From contig BBCS01000001.1 of NCBI GenBank assembly GCA_001316125.1, forward strand, positions 310,001-374,000: a stretch of 64,000 bases of DNA. Direction: 5' to 3'. This document shows positions 11,167 through 20,222 of the stretch, piece by piece. The first letter of the stretch is position 1. The number at the start of each line of letters is the position of its first letter. A model generated the notes under the pieces. That model saw only the letters and a program-made list of their open reading frames with translations, searched no databases and had not been told where the DNA came from. The position numbers and the translations under genes were made by a program. Origin of the DNA: Vulcanisaeta distributa JCM 11213 (GTDB lineage: Archaea > Thermoproteota > Thermoprotei > Thermoproteales > Thermocladiaceae).

Positions 11167-11445
11167 CTAATCCTCCTCCTGCTCACTCTCAGTTTCGTAA
11201 AGATTATCAAGAAGCTGCTTAACATAGTCCTCCTTAAGCTCCTTCTCCTCCTCACTAGGTTCCTTCTCCTCATAACTCTCAACAATAACCGCGCCCTTCT
11301 TCTCAATACTCTTCTTATCAACATAGGCCTTGGCATCACTACTCTTCAGCTCCTCCTCATAACCACACCTCTGGCACCTAAGGTAAACCTTTCCCTCCCT
11401 CTTGACGGGTACCATCAAGCCTCCACATCGAGGACAAAACTTCAT
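11167..11445 (-). CDS. RPB9/TFS N-terminal-type zinc ribbon protein with acidic tail
   Basis: Begins MKFCPRCGGLMVP and has four cysteines (CPRC and CQRC spaced by about 15 residues), the N-terminal zinc ribbon seen in RNA polymerase subunit M and transcription factor TFS. The second, catalytic C-terminal zinc ribbon of TFS is absent; instead there is a Lys/Glu-rich acidic tail. It therefore cannot act as a normal transcript-cleavage factor. I chose ATG 11445 because family members start directly at MKFCP; an upstream in-frame ATG at 11463 is possible. Confidence 0.7.
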   Translation of the reverse strand: MKFCPRCGGLMVPVKREGKVYLRCQRCGYEEELKSSDAKAYVDKKSIEKKGAVIVESYEEKEPSEEEKELKEDYVKQLLDNLYETESEQEED

Positions 11446-11567
11446 GCGGATTAACGCATACAAGAAACTTGCTTAAAAACCCTCCGGTTATTTCAATTAA
11501 GGATACTTGATACTGAAACAAACAAAATTAAAAATAAATTAAAGGAAGAGACTCACGTGAAAATAGT

Positions 11568-12154
11568 ATGAGCGAGAATTGGATAAAGGTAAATAATAAA
11601 TCCGTCAGATACATTATAAAGGGCGATGGAAAACCCATGGTTATGGTGCACGGCTTAAACTTCAGCGCTGATGATTGGTTATTATGCTGTGGTGATGGTT
11701 TCCCGGGAATAAGGATATACGCTATAGACATGCCGTATGGACCAAAATCAAAGAGCGAGCATTTCATGCCGACGAATCCGAATGACTATGCTGAACACCT
11801 ATATAGCGTGATCAAGGCACTCAATATTCAAAACCCAATACTTGTTGGGGGGGCGAGTCTTGGTGGTGAAACGGTACTTAGGTATTTAGCACTCAGTTAT
11901 CCGGCCATAGCAGGCATAGTCATAGGGCCGTTAGGGTGCCTAGTATTGATTTATCGAGAATCAAGGTCCCAGTGTTAGGCATATGGGGGGGTTCTCATGA
12001 TAGGATCTCTGGTAGGGAAAACATTGATGCCATTAAGAGGGCTGGCTTTAGGGTTGAGATAATCGACGGTGCCGGCCACCCGGCCTATCTAGATAAGCCT
12101 GACGTCTTTGTTAGAATCGTGAATGACTTTCTAAGGAGTATCAATGTTATTTAG
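11568..12154 (+). CDS. Small alpha/beta hydrolase
   Basis: About 190 residues. The oxyanion segment is MVMVHGLNFS, the nucleophile elbow GASLGGETV (Ser), the acid probably in WGSHDR, and the catalytic His in GAGHPAYLD near the end, so a full triad is present. The frame breaks near 11935 after VIGPLG. Two seven-G runs (about 11847 and 11983) each add a Gly to VGASLGG and IWGSHD. The likely activity is an esterase or similar; the substrate cannot be told. A TATA-like AT stretch lies just upstream. Confidence 0.75.
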
Positions 12155-12225
12155 TGTATTATTTGCGTAGTGTTTACTTATTATAAGGCAGTTCTAATTT
12201 AAATTTAAGGTATGCCTCTTATTCC

Positions 12226-12726
12226 GTGGATAGAGTAGACGTCGCATATATCATAGGTGTTGTTCTCGGGAAGGAGGATACTGATGGTATTAGGATTGCC
12301 TATAGCACATACACAACAACGCTGGGTAAGTGGGTTAGGGATCCCGATGGTGTTGTTCAGTACCTAATCAATATTAATAAAGCTAAGGTAGTGAAGAGCG
12401 GCTCTGGCCGCAGTGTAATATTAACTGATAGAGAAATGATGAACAGAATAAACAACCTATTAACACCTAAAGAGGATACTGACCCATTCACGGTTGTCGT
12501 AGAGGGCATACAAAAACTCGCTAATCCTCTCTCCGGCTATGCGGATATTGGCGACGTCATTAAGTATATAGAGAGCAGGCTAGAGGTACCGACAAAGGAA
12601 GCTGAGGACTTCCTAATAAAGGTGATAAAGTTCCATAGGGGGGGCAGGTTTGTGTTTGCCCATGGTGGCTCACGTAGATTAAAAATCGGTTCTTCATACT
12701 ATGGGTTGATAAAGGTGGTGGGCTGA
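12226..12726 (+). CDS. Uncharacterised protein paired with an ATPase
   Basis: A 166-residue protein starting at GTG 12226 (MDRVDVAYIIGVVLG). I recognise no domain. The text is mixed alpha/beta, with a basic middle (AKVVKSGSGRSVILTDRE) that could be a winged-helix wing. Its stop overlaps the start of the ATPase gene by one base, so the two are almost certainly co-transcribed and may form a partner pair. The frame is intact apart from a seven-G run near 12641. Confidence 0.55.
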   Translation: MDRVDVAYIIGVVLGKEDTDGIRIAYSTYTTTLGKWVRDPDGVVQYLININKAKVVKSGSGRSVILTDREMMNRINNLLTPKEDTDPFTVVVEGIQKLANPLSGYADIGDVIKYIESRLEVPTKEAEDFLIKVIKFHRGGRFVFAHGGSRRLKIGSSYYGLIKVVG

Positions 12727-13552
12727 TGCAGAGGATACTCGTACCAACAGGGGGGGCTCTAGGATTAAGCTCCTTGGACCTTCATGGAGGGCCGCCAGAG
12801 ATAAGCTACTTACCATGATTGATGAGGATTACCAATTAATAACGATCATTGGTAGGGCAGGCACTGGGAAAACCACGTTATTGCTAAGCCTTGAAGGCAT
12901 GGAGCACGGAATCTATATGTATGCGGATATGACCGAGGTTAAGGAGAGGGATCTATCTGCGATAGTATCTACAGTATTTGCAGACAATATATATGAGGTT
13001 AGGAATTTGCAAGAGAAACTGAAGAAAATGAATATCAAGGGAATACTCAAGGCATTCGCCAAGGCAAGCCCAGATGAAGTTGTTGAGAGCGCAAGGTTAA
13101 AGCCCATGGAAACCCTAAAGCTGCTTAACGATGCCGTGGAAATCCTAGGTATGAAGCCACTCGTCATTGGCGTTGATGAGGGACTACTAAGTCAAGACGA
13201 CCCAAGGGCTGTGGACTTCATAAACGCACTTCATGCATTCAGAAACAACATGCAGGCGTTGGGTTCCACTAAATTAATAATCACGTTATTACCAGACGTA
13301 GTTAACCTAATATCCAAAATAGATACACCGCTATTTGATATACTAAGGCTAGGTGCCATAACATTACCAGACTACGTAGCACAGGAGGACCTCAAAGAAG
13401 TAGCACAGGAATACGGACTTGGACCAACAGAAATAAACAAAATAGAATCATTAGGACCACTAACCATGAGACAGCTCATATGCCTAATGAACACAAAAAT
13501 AGACGTAATAAAGTGCGGAATAGACACAGCGGGAGAAATATCAATAGAATAA
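12726..13552 (+). CDS. P-loop ATPase of the archaeal AAA type
   Basis: About 275 residues. Walker A is IIGRAGTGKTTLL and the Walker B-like strand is PLVIGVDEGLLS. A C-terminal helical region that could be a small winged helix ends the protein. The ATG at 12726 leads through a seven-G run at about 12751 that shifts the frame; reading through gives RILVPTG then RIKLLGPSWRAARD and the main frame. Coupling to the preceding gene suggests a two-protein module, function unknown. Codon use changes toward AT-rich third positions at the end. Confidence 0.65.
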
Positions 13553-13678
13553 TTCACCCTAATTAAAGCAGCATAAATCCAGAAACACAATCAAAATGTT
13601 AAAAAATAATCATATTAACATAGAAATAGCATTTAAAGTACTGTTAATTGAGATTGTTTTGCCTATTCAGCATATCAA

Positions 13679-13990
13679 TTAACACCTACATGTCTTCACG
13701 CAGTCCCTAAGGAAACCCATTATCAAACTAATTACATAACCAACTATGTACAAAACTGCCATAAAGATAGCTAAAACAAATGAAGTTAAACCCACCAATC
13801 CCATGATCCTAGACATCTCATAAAGAACTTCTACACCTACGAATCTGGAGAAGATGAAAGATAGAACAAAGAAAACAACGCTTACTATAGTTGACCAAAG
13901 CATAACCCTACCAATACCATCAACAGTACTCATCAAGAACATCAGTAAAAACATCAAAATAAACCTTTTGGGTAATCTACCTGACGACAC
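13679..13990 (-). CDS. Small membrane protein
   Basis: 103 residues with three hydrophobic segments (about 10-25, 31-48 and 66-95) and a short Cys-containing tail (DCVKTCRC). I recognise no family. It lies downstream of the tRNA-Thr gene on the same strand, and is intact. Confidence 0.4.
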   Translation of the reverse strand: MSSGRLPKRFILMFLLMFLMSTVDGIGRVMLWSTIVSVVFFVLSFIFSRFVGVEVLYEMSRIMGLVGLTSFVLAIFMAVLYIVGYVISLIMGFLRDCVKTCRC

Positions 13991-14007
13991 GAAATAAGGA
14001 TCAATGT

Positions 14008-14110
14008 TGGAGCCCCCCCGGCCGGATTCGAACCCGGGACCTCCCGCTTACAAGGCTTGCACGGGGCTGCCGCCCCCCCAGGGCGCTCCGACCGGCTGAG
14101 CTACCGGGGC
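14008..14110 (-). tRNA. tRNA-Thr (UGU) with an intron in the anticodon stem
   Basis: The 5' acceptor strand GCCCCGG is at 14110-14104, followed by a normal D arm. The spliced anticodon arm is CCC+GC, loop CTTGTAA (anticodon TGT), GCGGG, with CCA encoded at 14010-14008. The exon boundary falls after 14081 and before 14056, placing a 24-base intron between tRNA positions 29 and 30, not at the canonical 37/38. The 3' acceptor strand reads CCGGGGGGGC, three G longer than needed to pair with GCCCCGG, and the T stem lacks one C (CCGG instead of CCCGG). Both defects look like run-length errors. Confidence 0.85.
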
Positions 14111-14153
14111 GAGAGTGTGTTTTCCCTGAGGAATTTTAAGCTTTTCGTGATGT

Positions 14154-14615
14154 TTATTGCATGGCTTTTTCCGCAAGTTCCCTGACCTTACTTATCAATG
14201 TCCTTAATCCCTAGATGTAGATTCATCATCTGGGTATGGACTTAGTATACCCTGTTTATCTGGCCCGTTGTATTGATACTCATGCAGCAATAATGCCATG
14301 TTCGTATATACATAAATATCACCACCTATTACCTGAGCCACGGGTTTCAGTACTATTATTGCATAACGGCCACAATCCAATAGACCTTTTTAACCCTCAT
14401 CCTAAGATCCCTTAGTCTCTTTGTGCCTGGAGGCAACTTCCCTTCATTTATTTTATCCACGCGTATACCGCCACCAACGCCTTCCAAGCCTGGAATGCTT
14501 TGCCGGCTATGTTTCTTATGAGTCCCTGATTTAGAAAGGACTCTGCTAGCCCAGTTTCGTACATAGCCTCTTAACCTAAGGTGGTGCTTGTCCTCACTTA
14601 AAATGCTTAATCATT
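14154..14615 (-). pseudogene. PaREP1-like helical protein, frameshifted
   Basis: No single open frame, but joined frames give a coherent protein: HHLRLEAMYETGLAESFL, then GLIRNIAGKAFQAWKALVA, then GKLPPGTKRLRDLRMRVKK and a C-terminal helical part with LLLHEYQYNG. The pattern of a GKAFQAWKA helix followed by a second helical pair resembles PaREP1/HEPN-like proteins of Thermoproteales. Breaks occur near 14572, 14450 and 14350. Whether this is a real pseudogene or an intact gene with indel errors cannot be decided here. The start is taken as ATG 14615. Confidence 0.45.
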
Positions 14616-14639
14616 AATGATTATGGAATACTCGTGGTG

Positions 14640-16083
14640 TTACGGCTTATCCACTATCCTTCTTTGTTGTGTCATTGGTACCCTTGTCCTGCTCCAGGAT
14701 GTTGCTATTGCCACGGCTATTAAGGCTAGGGATGCCCTGAAGGCCATGTGTAGGCTGTTTATGAATGGTGCCATTAGGCTTGGTGTCAATACCGAGGTCC
14801 CCACGAATATTTGGAAGGCAATGCTTCTCGGTATCGCCATTGATGAGACCACAATGGCTATTATGAAACTGAGCAGTATGCCTATATTACCAATTGTCCT
14901 GTTTGTGCCGGAGGCTATCCCGTACATGTCCCTTGGCACATCCAGCATTACCATCTTACCATTGGCCGCAAAGAACATGCCAGCCCCCAACACCGCTTAT
15001 CGACGCGATTATTGTTATGTAGTAGAACGGCGTTGTCAATGTTAATAACGTATCATACAGTACATAGGCCACAGCCTGAAGCGTGAGGCCTATTGACGCT
15101 ATTACCCTGGCATCGGACCTATCCGCTAACCTACCACCGAGAGTCGCCGCTATTGAACCGAGTAGGTAACCAGGGACTAGCCATATGGATGCGTAAAATG
15201 GGTTTAGTCCCCCCCTGACTCCCTGTAAATACATTATCAGTAGGAACAATATTGCGTTATTGGCCATGTACTGGAAGAAGTAGGAGAAGCTTGATAGTGT
15301 GAACATTTTAATCCTGAAGAGTCTTAGGCTTATTAATGGTGACTTCGCCCTAGTCTCTATGTATATAAATATAGCAAATAAAGCTAGCCCTAATAGTATC
15401 ATTAAACCTACGACATTGTTATAACCAACCCCCGGCATAGGTTATCCCCCGCCATTGATAGAAGGCCGAGGGATAACCCAAGGGTTATTGCACCGTAAAT
15501 GTCGAAGTCCTGCTTAACCCTGACACCCCTATCCTTTAAGTATGCCAGGCCGGTTATGAAGCTGAATATCGCTATTGGGACGTTTATGTAAAATATCCAT
15601 CTCCAACCAATGAACGTGGTTATGACGCCGCCAGCCAATATACCAGCCACCGCGCCCAGGTTCCAACCCATTGATGTCGTCCCAAACACGAAGCCCCCTC
15701 TCCTCAGGCCTGAAGTAATCACTGGCTATGGCCATGGTATTACTTGTCATTAATGACCCACCAAGCGCTTGTACTGCCCTAAATTCAATAAGCTCTATGG
15801 CATTAGTCGATAACCCGCACAAAGCACTACCTATGCCGAAGAGAATCATGCCAAGATTAAACATCCTGGCTCTGTCCTTTAAGTCGCCAAGCTTTCCTAA
15901 CTGTGTTGAGAATATAGTGACGGCGAGTATGTAAATTAGTATTACCCAGACGAGTATTGATAGGTCTGTGTGTAGTGCCGTAAGCATTACTGGTAATGCC
16001 AACACGACGATTGTACTATCCAGCGCGGTCATGAATGTCGCTAGGGTGAGCAATACCAGGACTATGAATTGTATCTTATCCAT
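14640..16083 (-). CDS. MFS drug/solute transporter, DHA2-like
   Basis: Four overlapping frames combine into a protein of about 480 residues with roughly 14 transmembrane segments. The N-terminus has FMTALDSTIVVLALP, the motif C-like text typical of DHA2 proton antiporters, then LGKLGDLKDRARMF (motif A). Later, GRLADRSDARVIASIGL repeats motif A in the second half. Breaks lie near 15690, 15425 and 14975. Substrate is unknown; export of small toxic compounds is typical of the family. It is divergent from the gluconate dehydratase gene. Confidence 0.8.
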
Positions 16084-16166
16084 TAATTACATCGTTGCTT
16101 CAGACCCCCCCTTTAAACCTTTATTACAAAGACCAAACTTAAAAATGAGCGCATTATTGGAATTAT

Positions 16167-17371
16167 ATGACGACAATTAAGGATATAGAGATATACCCAG
16201 TCAGTGACCTGCAACCGCTAAGGCATCACCGTGGGCTTCGGTCTCGATAATTGTTAGGGTTGTCACGAGTGATGGACAGGTTGGTTATGGGGGGGAGGCC
16301 GTGCCAACTCTCAGGGTTAACCAGGTCGTTAAGGCTATTGAGGAGGTTAGGAGGTTCATGATTGGTAAGGATCCGTTCAGGGTCGAGTACCTATTTAGGG
16401 AGTGGTATAAGCATGAGTTCTACATTAGCCGCTCGTTTGAGGCAGCTACTGCGTATAGCGCTGTTGACATAGCACTACACGACCTACTGGGTAAGTACCT
16501 CGGTGCACCCATATATCAATTCCTCGGTGGCCTTGTTAATGAGAAGATTAAGGCCTACGCAAATGGTTGGTATAGTGACTGCATAACACCTGACGACTTT
16601 GCGAAGAGGGCTAAGGAGGTTGTATCCATGGGTTTTAAGGCTATGAAATTCGACCATTTGGGCCGTACTTCGATCAGATGGATGAGGAGGGCCTTGAGGA
16701 AGCTGTGGAGAGGGTTAGGGCTGTTAGGGAGGCTGTGGGTAAGTACGTGGACATATTGATAGAGGTTCATGGTCGCTTCAACGTTAATACGGCTATTAAG
16801 ATGGTTAAGGCCATGGAGCAGTTCGACCCATTGTTCATTGAGGAACCTGTACACCCTGACCTGAATTTTGAGGGTCTCGCCAAGATAAGGGCTGCGGTGC
16901 CCGGCGTCCGAATTGCGGTTGGTGAGAGGATAATCAGCGTTGAGGAGGCACTGCAGCTCCTGGAGAGGGGGGGTTTGGTGGATGTTCTTCAGCCTGACAT
17001 AACCAATGCCCTTGGCTTCACGGGTATGAGCAGGATTAGGGCTTTAACCGAGGCATATGGGGGGGTCGAGTTGGCGCCACATAACGCCTTCGGCCCTGTG
17101 CAGCATGCCGCGACTCTACAGTTTGATGCGAGTACGTATAATCTGCTAATTCAGGAGAGCTTCTACGAATTCTGGCCCCCAGTGGAAGAGGAATATTATT
17201 AATAATGCCATTAGGCTCGAGGATGGTTATTACAGGGTGCCCAACAGACCTGGTCTTGGCGTTGACGTTAATGAGAAGGTTCTCACTGAGATGAAGTTTG
17301 AGGGTATGGAGCCATTCCATGAGGAGGAGCCTGTCTGGGTCATAAAGGGTACATGGAAGAGGTATAGGTAA
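16167..17371 (+). CDS. gad: D-gluconate/galactonate dehydratase, enolase superfamily
   Basis: Dehydrates gluconate to 2-keto-3-deoxygluconate in the archaeal Entner-Doudoroff pathway. The text follows the Sulfolobus enzyme closely: VGYGEAVPTLRV, EWYKHEFYISRSFE, KAYANGWYSDC, MDEEGLEEAVERV, a metal-binding IEVHGRFN and FIEEPVHPD, VGERIIS, LAPHNAFGPVQHAATLQ and the C-terminal EEPVWVIKGTWKRY. Frames break near 16220, 16660 and in a five-C run at 17173, where four C restores FWPQWKR. The start at ATG 16167 gives TIKDIEIYPV. Seven-G runs at about 16290 and 16972 fall in Gly-rich text. Confidence 0.88.
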
Positions 17372-17418
17372 TCCCGAGTTATTGATTTAAACTGGGCATT
17401 AAACCTCAAATACTTATA

Positions 17419-17816
17419 ATGTCAGACGACGTATATGCGATAATAAACCAGCTCACGGACCTAGAGAAGAAGATACTTGCCCACATATACCATTACGGAC
17501 CAGACACGCCCTGGCTACTAGCCAGGAGACTTCTTGGAGCGGCTGGTTGGAGACCTATAGTGCCTGAGGACGAGATTGAGAAAGCGGTTCAGCACCTAGT
17601 TCAGCTTGGTTTGTTACAGGAGTTTAGGGGTTCACTCAAGGGTAGGGTGACATCGTCGGTTAAGCCTGGTTAAAGGTTAAGCAGCGTAACCCTGAGAGAC
17701 GTGGTAGGGGGGGCATTTACTATGACCTAACGAAGATTGGTAGGAAGGTGGCTGGTGAGGTTTGGAAGAACTATGTTAGGCCAAATATTAAGAAAATGCG
17801 TAGCAATCAATCATAG
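17419..17816 (+). CDS. Winged-helix DNA-binding protein
   Basis: About 130 residues. The first part (LEKKILAHIYHYGPDTPWL, then IEKAVQHLVQLGLLQEFRG) is a MarR/ArsR-like winged helix with a recognition helix and wing. The frame breaks near 17672, and the continuation YYDLTKIGRKVAGEVWKNY is the usual C-terminal wing and helix. The stop overlaps the convergent binding-protein gene by 6 bases. It may regulate neighbouring genes, but no operator is visible. Confidence 0.6.
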
Positions 17817-18632
17817 GTAGGGCTTGTACCAGGGATCGCCGAGGCTTGGTCTTACAATACTTGAAGTGTTCTTTACAAATTTCTCTCCGTTTTTAATGGT
17901 GTTAATTAGTAATTGAATGTCAAGTGGGAGACTCGGACCAAAGTGCGCAAGGACGTCGTTCGGCGTATGTATTATTGGTCTGTTTATCCAACTCGTTTCC
18001 TGTGGTCTATAATCCTTGGTCTTTCCCTCATAAATCACTAGTTGCGGGTTAACCCTGTTAATTATGTCTAGAGCGCCATCCTTATTTGTGATAAGCTCAA
18101 CGCATTTAAGGCCCCTGACATACCTAATACCAACTCTATCAAGTGCTGATGCTACGTATGATGCCTCACAGGGTATTACGTAATCACCGAGGGACAGAAT
18201 GACTATCGCATTCTCTACATCAATGGAGTGCCTCAGTAGGTCCATGTATACGCCCATCACCCTCTGTGACTCTTCTTCTAGGTCGAGTAATTTACCTATC
18301 ATCTCGAAGGAGCTCATGATGGCATTTAAATTCACGGGCATCGGTACTGCGAGTACGGGAGCTATGTTGCTTAATGGCTCGACTAAATGTCTCTGTACTG
18401 GGTATGAGAGTATTATTAGGTCGGGGGGGCTTAGCCTTTTAATTGTCTCGATATCCGCTGATGTGAATGACCCTATCTTAATTGTTTTCATAGCCTCCCT
18501 GGGCCTGTAACTCCAGACGTCTGTGCCGATTACCCTATTGCCCGCGCCAATTATGAATAGGAATTCCGTTATTGATGGGTTGAGACTTACTATCTTACGT
18601 GGCGTGCCGTCTAATGCCTTTGTCAGTAGCAC
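17811..18632 (-). CDS. Helical-backbone metal-receptor-like binding protein (BtuF/TroA-like)
   Basis: Intact 273 residues. KIVSLNPSITEFLFIIGAGNRVIGTD is the start signature of periplasmic cobalamin/iron-chelate receptors (shown here only as the motif SLNPSITEFL and GAGNRVIG), followed by IKIGSFTSADIETI and a long connecting helix. No signal peptide or lipobox is present, so it may be cytoplasmic or use an unrecognised export route. ABC permease and ATPase genes are not adjacent. Ligand unknown. Confidence 0.75.
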   Translation of the reverse strand: MLLTKALDGTPRKIVSLNPSITEFLFIIGAGNRVIGTDVWSYRPREAMKTIKIGSFTSADIETIKRLSPPDLIILSYPVQRHLVEPLSNIAPVLAVPMPVNLNAIMSSFEMIGKLLDLEEESQRVMGVYMDLLRHSIDVENAIVILSLGDYVIPCEASYVASALDRVGIRYVRGLKCVELITNKDGALDIINRVNPQLVIYEGKTKDYRPQETSWINRPIIHTPNDVLAHFGPSLPLDIQLLINTIKNGEKFVKNTSSIVRPSLGDPWYKPYL

Positions 18633-18681
18633 GGATTTTAATGATGCATTAAAGTTAATTTTAGTTTAATGCTTACCTTAC

Positions 18682-18737
18682 CTGGTGATGAACCAGGACT
18701 TATATGAGCTGTGATTGGGTCTTCTCGCCACTGATAA
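18682..18737 (+). ncRNA. Candidate C/D box guide RNA, plus strand
   Basis: Box C GTGATGA is at 18685-18691 and box D CTGA at 18731-18734, about 50 bases apart as usual in archaea, with a degenerate C' (GTGATTG, 18711-18717) in the middle. The guide before box D is GGGTCTTCTCGCCA. Its complement, TGGCGAGAAGACCC, resembles the very conserved GAAGACCC stretch of large-subunit rRNA. By the N+5 rule a G in that target would receive 2'-O-methylation. Box features are seen directly; the target is inference. Confidence 0.62.
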
Positions 18738-18789
18738 TCAGCTGGCTCATAATTAATCATCAAATCATTGACTTAGCCATCATCACCAG
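18738..18789 (-). ncRNA. Candidate C/D box guide RNA, minus strand
   Basis: Read on the minus strand: box C GTGATGA (18786-18780), guide TGGCTAAGTCA, a D'-like ATGA, C' TTGATGA, a second guide ending ATTATGAGCCAG, and box D CTGA (18741-18738). The complement of the second guide, CTGGCTCATAAT, looks like the anticodon arm of elongator tRNA-Met (loop CTCATAA). The N+5 rule would then point to C32. The two RNAs are convergent and their box D elements are only a few bases apart. Confidence 0.58.
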
Positions 18790-18841
18790 GTAATGTTTAA
18801 GGGAAAGGTTTATTAGCCCTTTGGCTTTCCGTGGCTTGATA

Positions 18842-19777
18842 ATGCCATTTGACAAAGTAGGTAAATCGATAAAGGAAGCTAATCAATTAATTACTCCGTA
18901 TTATGAAAACGATGATTATCCAAGAAAAATCATCAGTAGATTATCGAGATTAAGCACGGGCACCAAGACCATTTTCTGCCAGTGGCTTAAGTATGGCTTC
19001 ATAGAGAGTGTGCAGGCAGAGGTCCTACCAACGGGCACGGTAGTAATCACTGACTGGGCTTCTGAGGTTGATTCATTGATTCATGAGCTTATAAGCAATG
19101 GAATAGCATTCCTAAATAATAATGGTTATGTCGAGATACCCCCCCTAATGATGTCGCTGGCGGACCAAATAGATTTAGGCCTGGTTTGTGATGGTGATGA
19201 TGGTTACTTAATCAGTGATGGCGAGGTGATATACCCAAGTCCGATGATTATGAGGGTTCCGCATTCTAAGGAAATTGTTGAGGAGCCTTATGACGATTTA
19301 ACCCGGTCTATGGCATCGGTCATTAGGAGGTTTGATTATTACTTGGGTGGTAAGATAGTTCATGTTGGGGTTAATGTTAAGTCCATTGGTATAATGAACA
19401 CCATCGTTTTTAGGAGTCCGATTGACATCCTAGTGATAACCAACAACCACTCATCAATCGCCCATAAAATACTGGATCCAAGTAGGACTGTTCATAGGGG
19501 CTTATCGGCATTAGAGAGTTATTTAATGGATGGCGTGGACTACGCCGTGCTTATACATAAGTATACTTACTACGAGGTCCATGTGGAGACATTTAATAAG
19601 ATAATGAGTAGGCAGTACATCAGAGATTCAGGCTTTGCGATTGTTCCTAATGAGCTTGATTATATAATATTCCTCAAATGGCCGAGGATGAATTCATTAA
19701 TGATGAGGTCACAGAGCGTTGCAAGTAGGCATTCATTAATTAATGGCGCGGTTAATTTCATGCTCAATGCCCGTTAA
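18842..19777 (+). CDS. Uncharacterised protein
   Basis: About 311 residues from ATG 18842; the frame is open further upstream (TTG 18821, 18836). I recognise no domain. The text suggests an alpha/beta protein with several long strands (VVITDWASEVD, IMNTIVFRSPIDILVITNN) and no membrane segment. It is intact, and neighbours give no functional hint. Confidence 0.55.
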   Translation: MPFDKVGKSIKEANQLITPYYENDDYPRKIISRLSRLSTGTKTIFCQWLKYGFIESVQAEVLPTGTVVITDWASEVDSLIHELISNGIAFLNNNGYVEIPPLMMSLADQIDLGLVCDGDDGYLISDGEVIYPSPMIMRVPHSKEIVEEPYDDLTRSMASVIRRFDYYLGGKIVHVGVNVKSIGIMNTIVFRSPIDILVITNNHSSIAHKILDPSRTVHRGLSALESYLMDGVDYAVLIHKYTYYEVHVETFNKIMSRQYIRDSGFAIVPNELDYIIFLKWPRMNSLMMRSQSVASRHSLINGAVNFMLNAR

Positions 19778-19821
19778 GCATTTATTTTACTAGTCATTAA
19801 GGCTGAGTCAATGTCCCTGGT

Positions 19822-20145
19822 TTGGTTTATCATGGTAATGAGTATAGGAGAGTTTCGGACCTAGATCCTAACCAGGTAATACTAATGATAAATAGTGGGT
19901 GTGATGGTGTTAGTCAATTGATTAATTACGTAATTAATAATGTGCTCTCAGTAAGTAATTATCGGAGTATAACTGCGAGAATCTATCGAGGCAATGATGA
20001 GCATTTAGTACACTTTCTAATCAACTTATCGAGTGGTTCCGAGGAAGTTATTATTTTAGTGTCGAGGAATCCAGCTGATACTTTGTTCAATTACTATATG
20101 TCAACTTTGTCGGAGAATATTATTGAGTGTAGTTATGGTAAATAA
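19822..20145 (+). CDS. Small uncharacterised protein
   Basis: 107 residues starting at TTG 19822. Two beta-alpha units are suggested (QVILMINSGCDGVSQLI and EVIILVSRNPADTLF). There is no recognised family. It follows the previous unknown gene by about 45 bases on the same strand and may be in the same transcript. Confidence 0.4.
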   Translation: MVYHGNEYRRVSDLDPNQVILMINSGCDGVSQLINYVINNVLSVSNYRSITARIYRGNDEHLVHFLINLSSGSEEVIILVSRNPADTLFNYYMSTLSENIIECSYGK

Positions 20146-20186
20146 TGAATTAATTGTTTGAATTTTACGTTTATAATTGATAAATG

Positions 20187-20198
20187 TTATATATAAAA
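20187..20198 (+). promoter_or_regulatory. TATA box for the aldehyde dehydrogenase gene
   Basis: TTATATATAAAA, centred about 30 bases before ATG 20223. This is the spacing expected if transcription starts at or next to the start codon, a leaderless gene. Confidence 0.6.
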
Positions 20199-20222
20199 TC
20201 ACTAAATCATTAAATAATAGGC

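Larger units (their letters stand above)
18678..18793. repeat. 13-base perfect inverted repeat flanking a pair of sRNA genes
   Basis: TTACCTGGTGATG at 18678-18690 is repeated in inverse at 18781-18793. The enclosed 90 bases hold a central palindrome (CTGATAATCAG, 18731-18741). The arms coincide with the 5' ends and box C elements of two convergent C/D box RNA candidates, which explains the symmetry better than a transposon end. No transposase or target duplication is seen. Confidence 0.8.

Noticed and set aside
14617..15045. 142-residue plus-strand ORF
   Set aside because: It is the antisense shadow of the MFS transporter; the opposite strand has coherent membrane segments and family motifs.
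18678..18793. MITE-like element because of the terminal inverted repeats
   Set aside because: No target-site duplication or second copy is seen, and the arms coincide with C/D box RNA elements.
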